From DASUPK01 sp963736685 (GTDB taxonomy: Bacteria > Actinomycetota > Thermoleophilia > Solirubrobacterales > 70-9): a stretch of DNA of 64,000 nucleotides. The stretch lies in assembly GCA_963736685.1 (NCBI GenBank), contig CAVTPZ010000016.1, positions 62,001-126,000 on the forward strand. Reading direction: 5' to 3'. Both the position numbers and the translations under genes were made by a program. Within the stretch, counting starts at the first letter, position 1. Every line of letters starts with the position of its first letter. Below are positions 8,611-16,601 of this stretch, in pieces. Below the pieces are notes generated by a model. It made no database searches. It worked only from the letters and a program-made list of their open reading frames with translations, and had not been told where the DNA came from.

Positions 8611-9288
8611 TCAGGAGACCCGCCGGGCCACGAAGTAGGTGCCCTGCGCCGCCTCGCCGCGCTTGACTTCATCCAGGCCGGCCTTCCGAAAACCGCGGGC
8701 CAGCACCGAGTCGGGCGTGTAGAAGGGAGTGCTGTCTCCCCAGCTCGCGGCGACGACGGCGAACCCGCCCGGGCGGAGCACGCGTGCGATCTCGGCGAAG
8801 AACGGCGGCATGTTGAGTTGCGCGACCAGGTCGAACGACTCGTCCTCGAACGGCAGACGGGACGCGTCCGCCACCTTGAAGGCGACGCGTCCCTCCGGGT
8901 CCAGGCCGATGCGGTCCTGAGCCCGGCGGACCATCTCCTCCGAGAGGTCGACGCCGCGCACCCTCGCGTGCGGGAACTCCCGAGCCATCAGCAATGCCCC
9001 GTCGCCGAGGCCGGTGCCGATGTCGAGTGCCCGCTCGGGCTCGGGCCGGACCTGCAGCAAAGCGGCTGCGAGCGGCGCGAGATGGGCCGGCCCCGAACGG
9101 CTGACGCGCTGGTCCCAGGTGGCGGCCTGCGCCTGCCAGAAGCGGTGGCTGAAGCCGCGGAGCAAGGGCCAGGTGAACGGTGCGTGCGCAACGAGTGCGT
9201 TGATGGCCCTGCCGGTGAGGCGGATGGTGCGACTGGGGGGAGAGGGGTCGGGGCTCGTCTCCATCAAGCGATCATCGCAGGACGCCAT
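8611..9288 (-). CDS. class I SAM-dependent methyltransferase
   Basis: A 225-residue methyltransferase with ALDIGTGLGDGALLMA as motif I (about residues 87-102), VRGVDLSEEMV as motif II and LRPGGFAVVAASW as post-motif. The start is ATG 9288, preceded by a purine-rich GAGAG; ATG 9264 is an alternative. It diverges from the cyclophilin gene with 54 bp between the starts. Nothing in the neighbourhood fixes a substrate. Confidence 0.75.
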   Translation of the reverse strand: MASCDDRLMETSPDPSPPSRTIRLTGRAINALVAHAPFTWPLLRGFSHRFWQAQAATWDQRVSRSGPAHLAPLAAALLQVRPEPERALDIGTGLGDGALLMAREFPHARVRGVDLSEEMVRRAQDRIGLDPEGRVAFKVADASRLPFEDESFDLVAQLNMPPFFAEIARVLRPGGFAVVAASWGDSTPFYTPDSVLARGFRKAGLDEVKRGEAAQGTYFVARRVS

Positions 9289-9342
9289 GGGTAGGCTCTC
9301 TCGCCTTGAAAGCGGGGCGAACAGCGGTCACGGCCCACCGCG

Positions 9343-9804
9343 ATGATCGAAACGAGTTGCGGAACCTTCACGATCGCCCTGGACACTGCCAGGGCGCCGA
9401 AGACGACGTCCTCGTTCGCATACCTTGCAGGGCACGGCGTCTATGACGACACCACCTTCCACCAGATCGTTCCCGGCTTCGTCATCCAGGGCGGCGATCC
9501 CACCGGCACGGGCACCAGCGGGCCGGGCTACTCGGTCGATGAGCCGCCGCCGTCGAACCTGTCCTACTCGCGCGGAATCGTCGCCATGGCCAAAAGCCCG
9601 GTGGAGCCACCGGGCCGTTCCGGGAGCCAGTTCTTCGTTGTGAGTGCCCCCGATGCCGGCCTGACCCCGGACTACGCGTTGCTCGGCCGGGTGGCCTCCG
9701 GCTTCGACGTGGTCGAGAGAATCGAGCAGCTCGGGACGCCCGGCCCCAGGGGGACTCCGAAGGCGCCGGTGCTGATCCGGCGGATCACGGTGAAGGGCGG
9801 CTGA
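9343..9804 (+). CDS. cyclophilin-type peptidyl-prolyl cis-trans isomerase
   Basis: At 153 residues it is a single cyclophilin domain with the core FHQIVPGFVIQGGDP, a GSQFFV motif, and no signal peptide, so it is probably cytosolic. The catalytic arginine that usually follows the His in FHR is replaced by Gln (FHQ), which may lower isomerase activity. It overlaps the downstream peroxiredoxin by one base in TGATG, so the two are translationally coupled. Confidence 0.9.
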   Translation: MIETSCGTFTIALDTARAPKTTSSFAYLAGHGVYDDTTFHQIVPGFVIQGGDPTGTGTSGPGYSVDEPPPSNLSYSRGIVAMAKSPVEPPGRSGSQFFVVSAPDAGLTPDYALLGRVASGFDVVERIEQLGTPGPRGTPKAPVLIRRITVKGG

Positions 9805-10259
9805 TGGCGAAGCTCCGCGTCGGCGACCGCGCGCCGGACTTCGAGCTCCAGGGCACCGGCGACAGGACGTACCGGCTGAGCGACCTTCACGAGACCGGCG
9901 TGATCCTGGCTTTTTACCCGGGGGACTTCACGCCCGTCTGCACTCGCCAGTTCTGCTCCTACCGCGACGATGGCGACCGGATCGAGTCACTCGGCGTACC
10001 GATGATGGGCATCTCGCCCCAGACGATCGATTCACACCAGCGTTTCGCCGATCAACACGGCCTGAACGTCCCGCTGCTTTCCGACCCCGGCAAGAAGGTC
10101 GCCCGCGCCTACGGTGTGGTCGGGCCCGGCGGATTCATCCGGCGTGCGGTGTTCCTCATCGACGGTGAAGGGATCCTGCGCTACCGGCACGTCGCCCTGT
10201 TCGGGTTGCGCTACCAGGAGGTCGGAGACCTGGAGCGGGCCGTGAGCGCCCTGCCCTGA
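9804..10259 (+). CDS. peroxiredoxin, BCP/PrxQ type
   Basis: This 151-residue AhpC/TSA-fold thiol peroxidase has FYPGDFTPVCTRQFCSYRD, in which the peroxidatic Cys and a second Cys are spaced C-x4-C as in atypical 2-Cys PrxQ/BCP proteins. It should reduce H2O2 and organic peroxides using thioredoxin. It is coupled to the cyclophilin upstream by TGATG, and the alpha/beta hydrolase starts 1 bp after its stop, so the three likely form an operon. Confidence 0.92.
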   Translation: MAKLRVGDRAPDFELQGTGDRTYRLSDLHETGVILAFYPGDFTPVCTRQFCSYRDDGDRIESLGVPMMGISPQTIDSHQRFADQHGLNVPLLSDPGKKVARAYGVVGPGGFIRRAVFLIDGEGILRYRHVALFGLRYQEVGDLERAVSALP

Positions 10260-10260
10260 G

Positions 10261-11118
10261 ATGGCCGACGCGCCAGAGCCGATCCCATTCGAGCTCGACT
10301 CGTCGGGGACGATGGTGGCCGGCGAGGAAATGGGGGAGGGGCCACCGGTCGTCCTCCTCCACGGGCTCACCGCCACGCGGCGCTACGTCCTGCACGGCTC
10401 GTTGGCGCTCGTCCGGCGCGGCTTCCGGCAGATTTCATATGACGCCCGCGGCCACGGCGAATCTTCGGAGGCCGGGGAGGGGGGGTACGCCTACGCGGAC
10501 CTGACCGGCGACCTCAGGGAAGTGATCGCCGAGCGGATCGCCGAGGGCCGGCCGGTCCTCGCCGGGCACTCGATGGGATGTCATACCGCGGCGGCTCACG
10601 CCCTCGAGCACCCGGGGGACGTGGCGGCGCTCGTCCTGATCGGCCCGGTCGTGATGGGGCTGCCGGCCGCCGAGGAGTCACTCGCCTACTGGGACGCCCT
10701 CGCTGCCGGTCTCGAGGAGGACGGCGTCGACGGGTTCATGCGCGCCTACGAGGCCTCTCTTCAGGCAGATGCGGCCTGGACCGAGACCGTTCTGCGGATC
10801 ACGCGGGAGCGTATGCAGCGTCATCGCCATCCTGAAGCGGTCGCTCGGGCCCTGCGGGAGGTCCCGAGGTCGCTGCCGTTCGACGGCATCGAGGAGCTCG
10901 AGACACTCGACGTTCCCGCCCTGGTCATCGCCAGCTACGACGAGGCCGATCCGGGGCACCCGTATTCGATCGCCGAGGCGTGGGCTGACCGCCTGCCACG
11001 GGCGCGCCTGGTCAGCGAGGAGAAGGGCAAGTCGCCGCTCGCCTGGCAGGGGGGCCGGCTCTCGCGGGTGATCGCGGACTTTCTGGACGAAGGTCCGGTC
11101 CGGGAACGATTGACGTAG
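10261..11118 (+). CDS. alpha/beta hydrolase
   Basis: A 285-residue alpha/beta hydrolase: oxyanion region VVLLHGLTATRRYV, YDARGHGESS after strand 4, and the nucleophile elbow AGHSMGCHTA at about residue 103. The acidic residue is likely in VIASYDEADPGHP. No signal peptide is present. It is the third gene of the cyclophilin-PrxQ operon. Substrate unknown; esterases, lipases and haloperoxidase-like enzymes share these features. Confidence 0.85.
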   Translation: MADAPEPIPFELDSSGTMVAGEEMGEGPPVVLLHGLTATRRYVLHGSLALVRRGFRQISYDARGHGESSEAGEGGYAYADLTGDLREVIAERIAEGRPVLAGHSMGCHTAAAHALEHPGDVAALVLIGPVVMGLPAAEESLAYWDALAAGLEEDGVDGFMRAYEASLQADAAWTETVLRITRERMQRHRHPEAVARALREVPRSLPFDGIEELETLDVPALVIASYDEADPGHPYSIAEAWADRLPRARLVSEEKGKSPLAWQGGRLSRVIADFLDEGPVRERLT

Positions 11119-11166
11119 TAGATACGCCCGCCCTCTGTGCACCGTGGCTTGCACTTCGCCGGGGCC

Positions 11167-11188
11167 GCTCCCGCTCCCGCTCCCGCTC
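11167..11188. repeat. short tandem repeat (GCTCCC)n
   Basis: GCTCCC is repeated three times in a row followed by GCTC, in the convergent gap between the hydrolase and the DUF3052 gene; it runs up to the DUF3052 stop codon. It looks like simple-sequence slippage rather than a functional element. Confidence 0.7.
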
Positions 11189-11595
11189 TAGGGCCTGTCC
11201 TCGAGCCGGATCACCAGCCTCAGGGCCGACCAGGTCTCGTCGATCGCGCAGACCTTGTTGTCGACGAGTCGGTTCGCGAGGCCGAGGTCGCGAACCACGT
11301 CCTCGGTCAGGTCGGTCTCGACGCCGGAGGAGCGCTTCGGCCAGGCGACCCAGAGTCCCGCAGCGGGCTCCATCGCCCGCCGCAGCAGTGGCAGCCTCCG
11401 CTCCAGACCCACCCGGCGCTTGGTGAAGAACACGATCACGTCGAGGGGGCCCCTGGCGCGGGACCTGACAACGACGCCGGGTGGAAGCTCCCCAAGAAGC
11501 TCACCGAATCCGTCGGGCGCGCCGGGGAAGGCGACGCGTGCGTCCTCCCCGATGCCGAGCTTCTTGCGGAGCGGGGTGCCTGAGTATCCGGCCAC
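11188..11595 (-). CDS. DUF3052 family protein
   Basis: This 135-residue protein matches the actinobacterial DUF3052 family by its overall pattern: MAGYSGTPLRKKLGI at the N-terminus, DVIVFFTKRR in the middle, LWVAWPKRSSG, and VDNKVCAIDETWSALR at the C-terminus. Function is unknown. It starts with GTG at 11595, only 16 bp from the divergent GTG of the PRC-barrel gene, so the two starts share a tiny control region. Confidence 0.85.
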   Translation of the reverse strand: MAGYSGTPLRKKLGIGEDARVAFPGAPDGFGELLGELPPGVVVRSRARGPLDVIVFFTKRRVGLERRLPLLRRAMEPAAGLWVAWPKRSSGVETDLTEDVVRDLGLANRLVDNKVCAIDETWSALRLVIRLEDRP

Positions 11596-11598
11596 TTC

Positions 11599-11604
11599 TA
11601 TATT
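11599..11604 (+). promoter_or_regulatory. -10 box TATATT of a probable leaderless promoter
   Basis: TATATT ends exactly 7 nt before the GTG start at 11612, the spacing expected if transcription begins at the start codon. No convincing -35 hexamer or Shine-Dalgarno sequence is present. Confidence 0.5.
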
Positions 11605-11611
11605 TCACCGT

Positions 11612-11950
11612 GTGGGAGACGACGACGGCTATCCGATCCACTACGCCGCGGTGAAGCGCGGCACGCCGGTCTACGCCGTCGACGGGCAGCGGGTCGGCGT
11701 CATCGACGAGGTGGTCGACAACTACCGCGAGCGCATCCTCGACGGATTCGTGATCGAGAACGCCGACGGGGAGCTCCGTTTCGTGGATGCGCCGGAGGTA
11801 GCGAGGACCGCCGAGCGTGCGGTCCGCCTGACGATCGACTCCGCGGCGGTCGCAGAGCTCCCGACGCCCGAGCGCGGCGCTCCCGAGTTCGCGCCACGGC
11901 GAACCGGCCGCCTCGGCAAGCTGTTGGGCGGCAGCTGGCGCCGGCGTTAG
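11612..11950 (+). CDS. PRC-barrel-like / DUF2171-type small protein
   Basis: A 112-residue protein. Residues about 12-60 (GTPVYAVDGQRVGVIDEVV, then a DGFVIEN strand and a VDAPEVARTAERAVRL segment) look like a PRC-barrel or DUF2171 beta-domain, as found in RimM-like and photosynthetic reaction-centre-like proteins. The C-terminus is basic (RRTGRLGKLLGGSWRRR). GTG 11612 is chosen because it follows a -10 box at leaderless spacing; the open frame extends further up but inside the antisense of DUF3052. Confidence 0.65.
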   Translation: MGDDDGYPIHYAAVKRGTPVYAVDGQRVGVIDEVVDNYRERILDGFVIENADGELRFVDAPEVARTAERAVRLTIDSAAVAELPTPERGAPEFAPRRTGRLGKLLGGSWRRR

Positions 11951-11958
11951 AGCGCCGC

Positions 11959-12696
11959 TCAGACCCTGAGCAGGCTCTTCAGCAACCGCGCGTTACTGAG
12001 CGCGTAGCCCTCCCAGTCGTTGTTGAAGTAGACGTAGACCTCGGTGTCGCGTCGCCACTGGGCGATGCGGCGGGCCCAGGTCTCGATCTCCGACCGCGAG
12101 TAGTTGCCGTGTCGCCCTCGTGCACCATGGTGAAGGCGGATATAGGTCCAATCAGCGGTCCGGACGTGTGGAGAGCTCACCCAGCGGGAGGCCTCATCGC
12201 CGATCACCAGCGAGGCGCCGTGTTCGCGGAGCAGCGCGTAAACCGGCTCGGCGAACCAGCTCTCGTGCCGGAACTCGAAGGCGTGCCGGCCCGTCGGCAG
12301 GGCGCGCAGGGCGGCGGCGAGGCGCTCATCGTTGCGGTGGAAATTCGCCGGGAACTGCCAGAGCAACGGCCCGAGCTTCTCGCTCCGGGTGAGGGGCTCA
12401 AGCGGCTCGAAGAAGCGATCGAGGTACGGATCGAGGGTCTTCAGCCGCTTCACGTGGGTGAGATAGCGGCTCGCCTTCACCGCGAAGACGAATCCCGCAG
12501 GGCTCTGCTCGATCCATCCCTCGACTGCCGACACCTTGGGGAGCCGGTAGAAGGTGTTGTTGATCTCGACCGTGTCGAAGCGCTCTGCGTAGTAGGGCAG
12601 CCACTGCCGCTGTGGCAGGCCCTTCGGGTAGAGCCGCTCGCGCCAGTGCGCGTAGGTCCAGCCCGAGCACCCGACGTGAACCGGCCTGCTCGTCAA
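11959..12696 (-). CDS. DUF72 (YecE-like) TIM-barrel protein
   Basis: A 245-residue DUF72 protein with VGCSGWTYAHWRERLYPKGL at the N-terminus, ERFDTVEINNTFYRLP, and YVYFNNDWEGYALSNARLL at the end. DUF72 proteins form a TIM barrel of unknown enzymatic role. The gene overlaps the end of the SpoIIE phosphatase gene by 4 nt and follows it on the same strand, implying coupled translation. A second DUF72 paralogue lies at 16,602. Confidence 0.88.
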   Translation of the reverse strand: MTSRPVHVGCSGWTYAHWRERLYPKGLPQRQWLPYYAERFDTVEINNTFYRLPKVSAVEGWIEQSPAGFVFAVKASRYLTHVKRLKTLDPYLDRFFEPLEPLTRSEKLGPLLWQFPANFHRNDERLAAALRALPTGRHAFEFRHESWFAEPVYALLREHGASLVIGDEASRWVSSPHVRTADWTYIRLHHGARGRHGNYSRSEIETWARRIAQWRRDTEVYVYFNNDWEGYALSNARLLKSLLRV

Positions 12697-14327
12697 CGGG
12701 CGCCATTGCGGCGCAGCACCAGGACGGCGATGTCGTCCCGCGGCTCGCCTCCGTGTCGCCTGATCGCGGCCTGCGACAGATCCTCCGCGATCTCCTCGGC
12801 GCTCCTCCCGTTGGACTTGGCGACCTCGCGGGCGAGCCAGTCGGGATCGTCATCGACGCTGCGATCCCGGACATCGAGCATGCCGTCCGTGTAGAGGATC
12901 AGCGAGTCGCCGACCGCGAGGGCCGCGTCCGCGTCGGCGAGCACGGGGGAGGGGAGTGCCCCCAGCAGGGTGCCGGGCTCTCCCACGGCGTCGACGTCTC
13001 CGTCCTTGCGAAGAATCAGCGGCAGCGGATGGCCACCGAGCGCAACGGTGAGCCGGGCCAGGCCATCGCCGTTGGAGGGCGCCTGGATGTGGGCGAGCGC
13101 GGCGGTGCAGAAGCGCAGGTCCGCCCGCTCCGAGCGGATCGAGTCGTGCAGGGTGCGCAGAACCTGGCTCGGCGGGCTGTCGGGGGAGGATGCGGTGCGG
13201 ACCGTGTAGCGGGCGAGGGCGGTCAGCGACGCGGCCTCCGGGCCCTTGCCGCAGACGTCGCCGATCACTGCCGTCCATGAGCCCGAGCCGGTGCGGAAGA
13301 CGTCGTAGAAGTCTCCTCCCACCTCGTAGGCCTCGCCCGCGGCGAGGAACCGCGACGAGGTCTCGAAGCCGTGGATCTCCGGGAGCGAGCGCGGCAGCAG
13401 GCTGTGCTGGAGGACCGAGGCGATGTGGGACTGCTGCTCGTGCAGGCGGGCGTTGTCGAGAGCGAGTGCGGCGCGATCCGCGAGCCGCTTGGCGGTCCGC
13501 TGGGAGATCTCGTCGAAGAACTTGGCCGGCCGGATGATCCAGAGGGTGAGCGCCCCGAGCACATGCCCGCGCGCACCCAGCGGCAGGACGATGCACGACT
13601 TGAAGCGGTGGCGGCGGAGGAGCTCGCGCTCGTTCTCCCTGGTCGTGATCCGGTCGATCTCCCTGTCGGAGAGCTGATCGAGGTACAGGGTCTGCCCGGT
13701 TCGGATCACCTCCGCGACGGGGTGCGGTCCGTGCGGGTCTATGGGAGTGTTGGCGCGCAGCTTCACGAAGATGTCGGCCACCTCCGTGTCCCGGCCCTTC
13801 GCCGCCAGTCGCTGAATCGAGCCGTTCGCCATCACCATGTCGACCATCGCCACGTCGCCCAGTCCGCTGATCGCGAGATCAGCCAGGTGCTTCGCGCGCT
13901 CTCGCTGGTCCAGGGCGTCCTCCATCAACGCCCCCGCGTCGGCGAGCAGCTCCGACGCGGCCTGCTCGCGGTTCAGCCTGAGCCTCAGACTGGCCACCCA
14001 GATGCCCGCCAGAGCTCCGGCGGAGGTCGTCGTCAAGGCGACCAGACGCTGGCCGTCGTCGATGCCCTGGTTCCAGACGATCGAGAGGAGGGTGAGGAGG
14101 ATGCAGAACGCCGCCACCACGGCGGTCTCCGGAAGTGAGGCGCTCATCGCCGCGATCACCGGAGGGATTGCGAGAAGGCCGACAAAGACGAGCTGGCTCG
14201 ATGCCACGCCGTCGATCACCGCTATCGCGGTGGCGAGCAGCATCGCAATGAGAGCAGGGCGAGACAGCTGCTGGAGACCCACGAGAGTCGGTGGCGGAGC
14301 GACGAGCTCTCGGTCCCTGGCCGGCAT
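12693..14327 (-). CDS. membrane-anchored GAF - SpoIIE/PP2C serine phosphatase
   Basis: At 544 residues it has three parts. The first is a membrane region of about four helices (residues about 20-110). The second is a GAF-like sensor (about 150-300). The third is a C-terminal SpoIIE/PP2M phosphatase with GGDFYDVF, VIGDVCGKGPEAA and ILYTDGMLD, whose aspartates bind the catalytic metals. Such proteins typically dephosphorylate anti-sigma-factor antagonists of the STAS family. No STAS or RsbW gene is in the window, so its target is elsewhere. The start (ATG 14327) is 24 bp from the divergent DUF202 gene. Confidence 0.9.
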   Translation of the reverse strand: MPARDRELVAPPPTLVGLQQLSRPALIAMLLATAIAVIDGVASSQLVFVGLLAIPPVIAAMSASLPETAVVAAFCILLTLLSIVWNQGIDDGQRLVALTTTSAGALAGIWVASLRLRLNREQAASELLADAGALMEDALDQRERAKHLADLAISGLGDVAMVDMVMANGSIQRLAAKGRDTEVADIFVKLRANTPIDPHGPHPVAEVIRTGQTLYLDQLSDREIDRITTRENERELLRRHRFKSCIVLPLGARGHVLGALTLWIIRPAKFFDEISQRTAKRLADRAALALDNARLHEQQSHIASVLQHSLLPRSLPEIHGFETSSRFLAAGEAYEVGGDFYDVFRTGSGSWTAVIGDVCGKGPEAASLTALARYTVRTASSPDSPPSQVLRTLHDSIRSERADLRFCTAALAHIQAPSNGDGLARLTVALGGHPLPLILRKDGDVDAVGEPGTLLGALPSPVLADADAALAVGDSLILYTDGMLDVRDRSVDDDPDWLAREVAKSNGRSAEEIAEDLSQAAIRRHGGEPRDDIAVLVLRRNGAR

Positions 14328-14351
14328 GTGTTTAATCGTAAATCGGTAACG

Positions 14352-14726
14352 ATGGAAACCGAGAAGTCAAAGGTGCCGAGCGAGGGTTGGGATGCAATTC
14401 GGCGCACCCGGCTCGCGGCCGAGCGCACGGAGCTCGCCTGGTGGCGGACGGCGCTGACCTCCATCGCGGTCGCGATCGCCGTCGGCCGCGTGGTTCCCGA
14501 GCTCAGCGGGACCAGCACCGAATGGCCGTATCTGGTCGTCGGGGTCGGCTGGGCCCTCTACTCGGTCGCCCTCTTCGGCTACGGCTCGATCCGCTCGCGA
14601 CGGGTGGAGACGGCGGTCGTCGAGGGCAAGATGATCGAGAGCTCCCGTGCCGAGTCTCGCTACCTGATGGCGGCAGGTGTGGTGCTCTGTCTCGCCACCG
14701 TCGCCCTGATCGCCGCCTCGGCCTGA
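14352..14726 (+). CDS. DUF202 family small membrane protein
   Basis: A 124-residue protein with the DUF202 signature RTRLAAERTELAWWRTALTS followed by three predicted transmembrane helices (about residues 33-55, 60-78 and 98-120). Function is unknown in this family. ATG 14352 is chosen because the family signature begins shortly after; a GTG at 14328 is possible. It diverges from the SpoIIE phosphatase with 24 bp between the starts. Confidence 0.85.
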   Translation: METEKSKVPSEGWDAIRRTRLAAERTELAWWRTALTSIAVAIAVGRVVPELSGTSTEWPYLVVGVGWALYSVALFGYGSIRSRRVETAVVEGKMIESSRAESRYLMAAGVVLCLATVALIAASA

Positions 14727-14771
14727 CGGACCACATAACGGCGGTCCCCGCGGATAACCCGGTGCAGCGTT

Positions 14772-15140
14772 ATGTCAACTTTCACGGCGATGGAGATCCA
14801 GCTGAGGGCTGACGCGATCAGGGCCGACAGCGACCGGATCGTGGCGTACGCCGGCCAGCAGCCCGTCGGGATCGGAGCGCTTCGGTTGCACGGCACTGGG
14901 ACGGCGGAGATCAAGCGGATGTACGTGGTCCCGGAGCATCGAGGTGCCGGTGTCGCAAAGCGGATCCTCGAGGAGCTCGAGCGTCGCGCACGCGGGCACG
15001 GGCTGCGCGCCATTCGCCTCGACACGAACGCGCGGCTGGTCGAGGCGAACCGGATGTATCTGGCGGCCGGCTTCCGCCGGATCGAGGACTACAACTCGAA
15101 TCCGAGGGCCAACCGCTGGTATGAGAAGTCCCTCGCCTGA
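14772..15140 (+). CDS. GNAT family N-acetyltransferase
   Basis: This 122-residue single-domain GNAT protein carries the acetyl-CoA loop MYVVPEHRGAGVAKRILEEL (motif A, R/Q-x-x-G-x-G/A) and a C-terminal NRMYLAAGFRRIEDY (motif B). The N-terminus is short, so either the enzyme is minimal or the start is imprecise. Acceptor unknown. Confidence 0.85.
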   Translation: MSTFTAMEIQLRADAIRADSDRIVAYAGQQPVGIGALRLHGTGTAEIKRMYVVPEHRGAGVAKRILEELERRARGHGLRAIRLDTNARLVEANRMYLAAGFRRIEDYNSNPRANRWYEKSLA

Positions 15141-15218
15141 GTTTCCATAACTCATCTTCCCGTGCATTGCTCACGCACGGGCCCCGGGACATCCGCTCGA
15201 CCCTGTGGAATCGGAACC

Positions 15219-15506
15219 ATGAGGCAGGACCCGGCGCATCTGCCCTGGAGCAAGCTCTCGGCGATGGTCACAGCGGGCGCGTCCTGCGTCGTCTGCGGGT
15301 CGCGTGAGGACCTGGTGGCCCATCACAAGATGCCCCGGCGATATGGGGGACTCGACGTGCTGGAGAACCTCGAGCCGGTTTGCCGCCGCTGCCACCCGGC
15401 AGTGGAGCAGGAGGCAATCGCCCAGGCCCGGCTCACCTGGGAGCGGCCCGAGTGGGCCGAGTGGCCTCGTCCCAGGAGGCCGCGGCCCCGGCTGATTCGT
15501 CCCTGA
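15219..15506 (+). CDS. small HNH endonuclease-like protein
   Basis: A 95-residue protein with an HNH zinc-finger nuclease core: CVVC, then AHHKMPRRYGG, an Asn in LENLEPVCRRCH, giving two CxxC metal sites and the HH...N catalytic pattern. The C-terminus is Pro/Arg-rich. It converges on topoisomerase IB with 5 bp between stops. Could be a free-standing nuclease or a defence or repair component; no partner is evident. Confidence 0.75.
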   Translation: MRQDPAHLPWSKLSAMVTAGASCVVCGSREDLVAHHKMPRRYGGLDVLENLEPVCRRCHPAVEQEAIAQARLTWERPEWAEWPRPRRPRPRLIRP

Positions 15507-15511
15507 CCGGT

Positions 15512-16564
15512 TCAGCCCACCCGCTCGATCGCGGGTGACTCGCGCCTGTCGATGAGGTCGAGCACGGCTTTCTCGATCGGCCCCTGAACCTCGGGCCAGC
15601 CGGCGGGATCCTCGGGGAGGCGCTCGAAGACCCCGCCCACCGTCAGGCCGCCGTCGAAGCGGTCGAAGACCCGCGGGTCGATGTAGGAGGCGCGGCAGAC
15701 CGCCGGGGTGTTGCCGAGATACTCCGCCACCTGCTTCACCGCGCCCCGCTTGGCCCGCGCCCGGCCGCCCTTGGTGCTCAGATCTCGCTCCCGCGCCGCT
15801 GCGGCCAGCAGCACGGCGGCGAGCACGGTCGCGTTCCACGTCCTGAAGTCCTTGGCGCTGTGGCCTTCCCCGATCGTCTCCTGGATGTAGTCGTTGATCT
15901 CGGTCGAGCGCACGTCCCGCCACGAGCTCCCGTTGCGGTAGGCGAGCAGCTCGTGCCCTCCTCCCCGTCTGGCCCGGAGCTTCCTGACCAGGCCGGAGAT
16001 CGCGCGATCCCCCACCGTCTGAACCCGGCGCTTTCCTCCCTTGGCCTCGTAGTCGAAGACGATCGAATCCCCTTCGACGCTGACGTGCCGCTTGCGCATC
16101 GTCGCCAGCCCATAGGTCTCGTTCTCCTCGGCGTAGTCCTCCGAGCCGATCCGGAAGAAGCCGCGATCGAGGAGCCGCACCGCACCGGCGAGCACTCGCT
16201 CCCGGGAGAGGCTGCGCTTGCGCAGGTCGCGCTCGACGCGGCCGCGCAGCTTGGGCAGAGAGCGTGCGAACTCCGTCATCGAGTCGAACTTCTGGCGGTC
16301 CCGCCGCTCACGCCAGAGGTCGTGGTAGCGATACTGCTTGCGCCCGCGTGCGTCCGTGCCGGTGGCCTGGATGTGGCCGAGCGGGTCGGAGCAGATCCAG
16401 ACGTCCTTCCAGGCAGGCGGGATCGCGAGAGCGTGGATGCGCTCGATTGTGTCCTCGTCGTCGATTGGCTCCCCGTCCTCGTCGACGTAGGAGAAGCCCC
16501 TGCCGCGCCGCCGACGCGTCATGCCCGGAGATGCGCAGTCGATGCGTCGAAGGCGTCCTGCCAT
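15512..16564 (-). CDS. DNA topoisomerase IB (poxvirus-like)
   Basis: A 350-residue type IB topoisomerase. It has the N-terminal Topoisom_I domain (FSYVDEDGEPIDDEDTIERI, IPPAWKDVWIC) and a catalytic tyrosine-recombinase-like core. The core includes KRHVSVEGDSI, GHSAKDFRTWNATVLAA and the nucleophile in VCRASYIDPRV. It relaxes supercoils by 3'-phosphotyrosyl nicking. Length matches bacterial TopIB. ATG 16564 is 37 bp from the divergent DUF72 start; ATG 16522 is an alternative. Confidence 0.95.
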   Translation of the reverse strand: MAGRLRRIDCASPGMTRRRRGRGFSYVDEDGEPIDDEDTIERIHALAIPPAWKDVWICSDPLGHIQATGTDARGRKQYRYHDLWRERRDRQKFDSMTEFARSLPKLRGRVERDLRKRSLSRERVLAGAVRLLDRGFFRIGSEDYAEENETYGLATMRKRHVSVEGDSIVFDYEAKGGKRRVQTVGDRAISGLVRKLRARRGGGHELLAYRNGSSWRDVRSTEINDYIQETIGEGHSAKDFRTWNATVLAAVLLAAAARERDLSTKGGRARAKRGAVKQVAEYLGNTPAVCRASYIDPRVFDRFDGGLTVGGVFERLPEDPAGWPEVQGPIEKAVLDLIDRRESPAIERVG

Positions 16565-16601
16565 GCGGCCTCAATACCCCGTGAACGCGATAGTTAGCGG
16601 G

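Noticed and set aside
15219..15506. HNH protein as part of a defence island or mobile intron
   Set aside because: No restriction, phage, intron or transposase gene or target repeat lies nearby; the neighbours are housekeeping genes.
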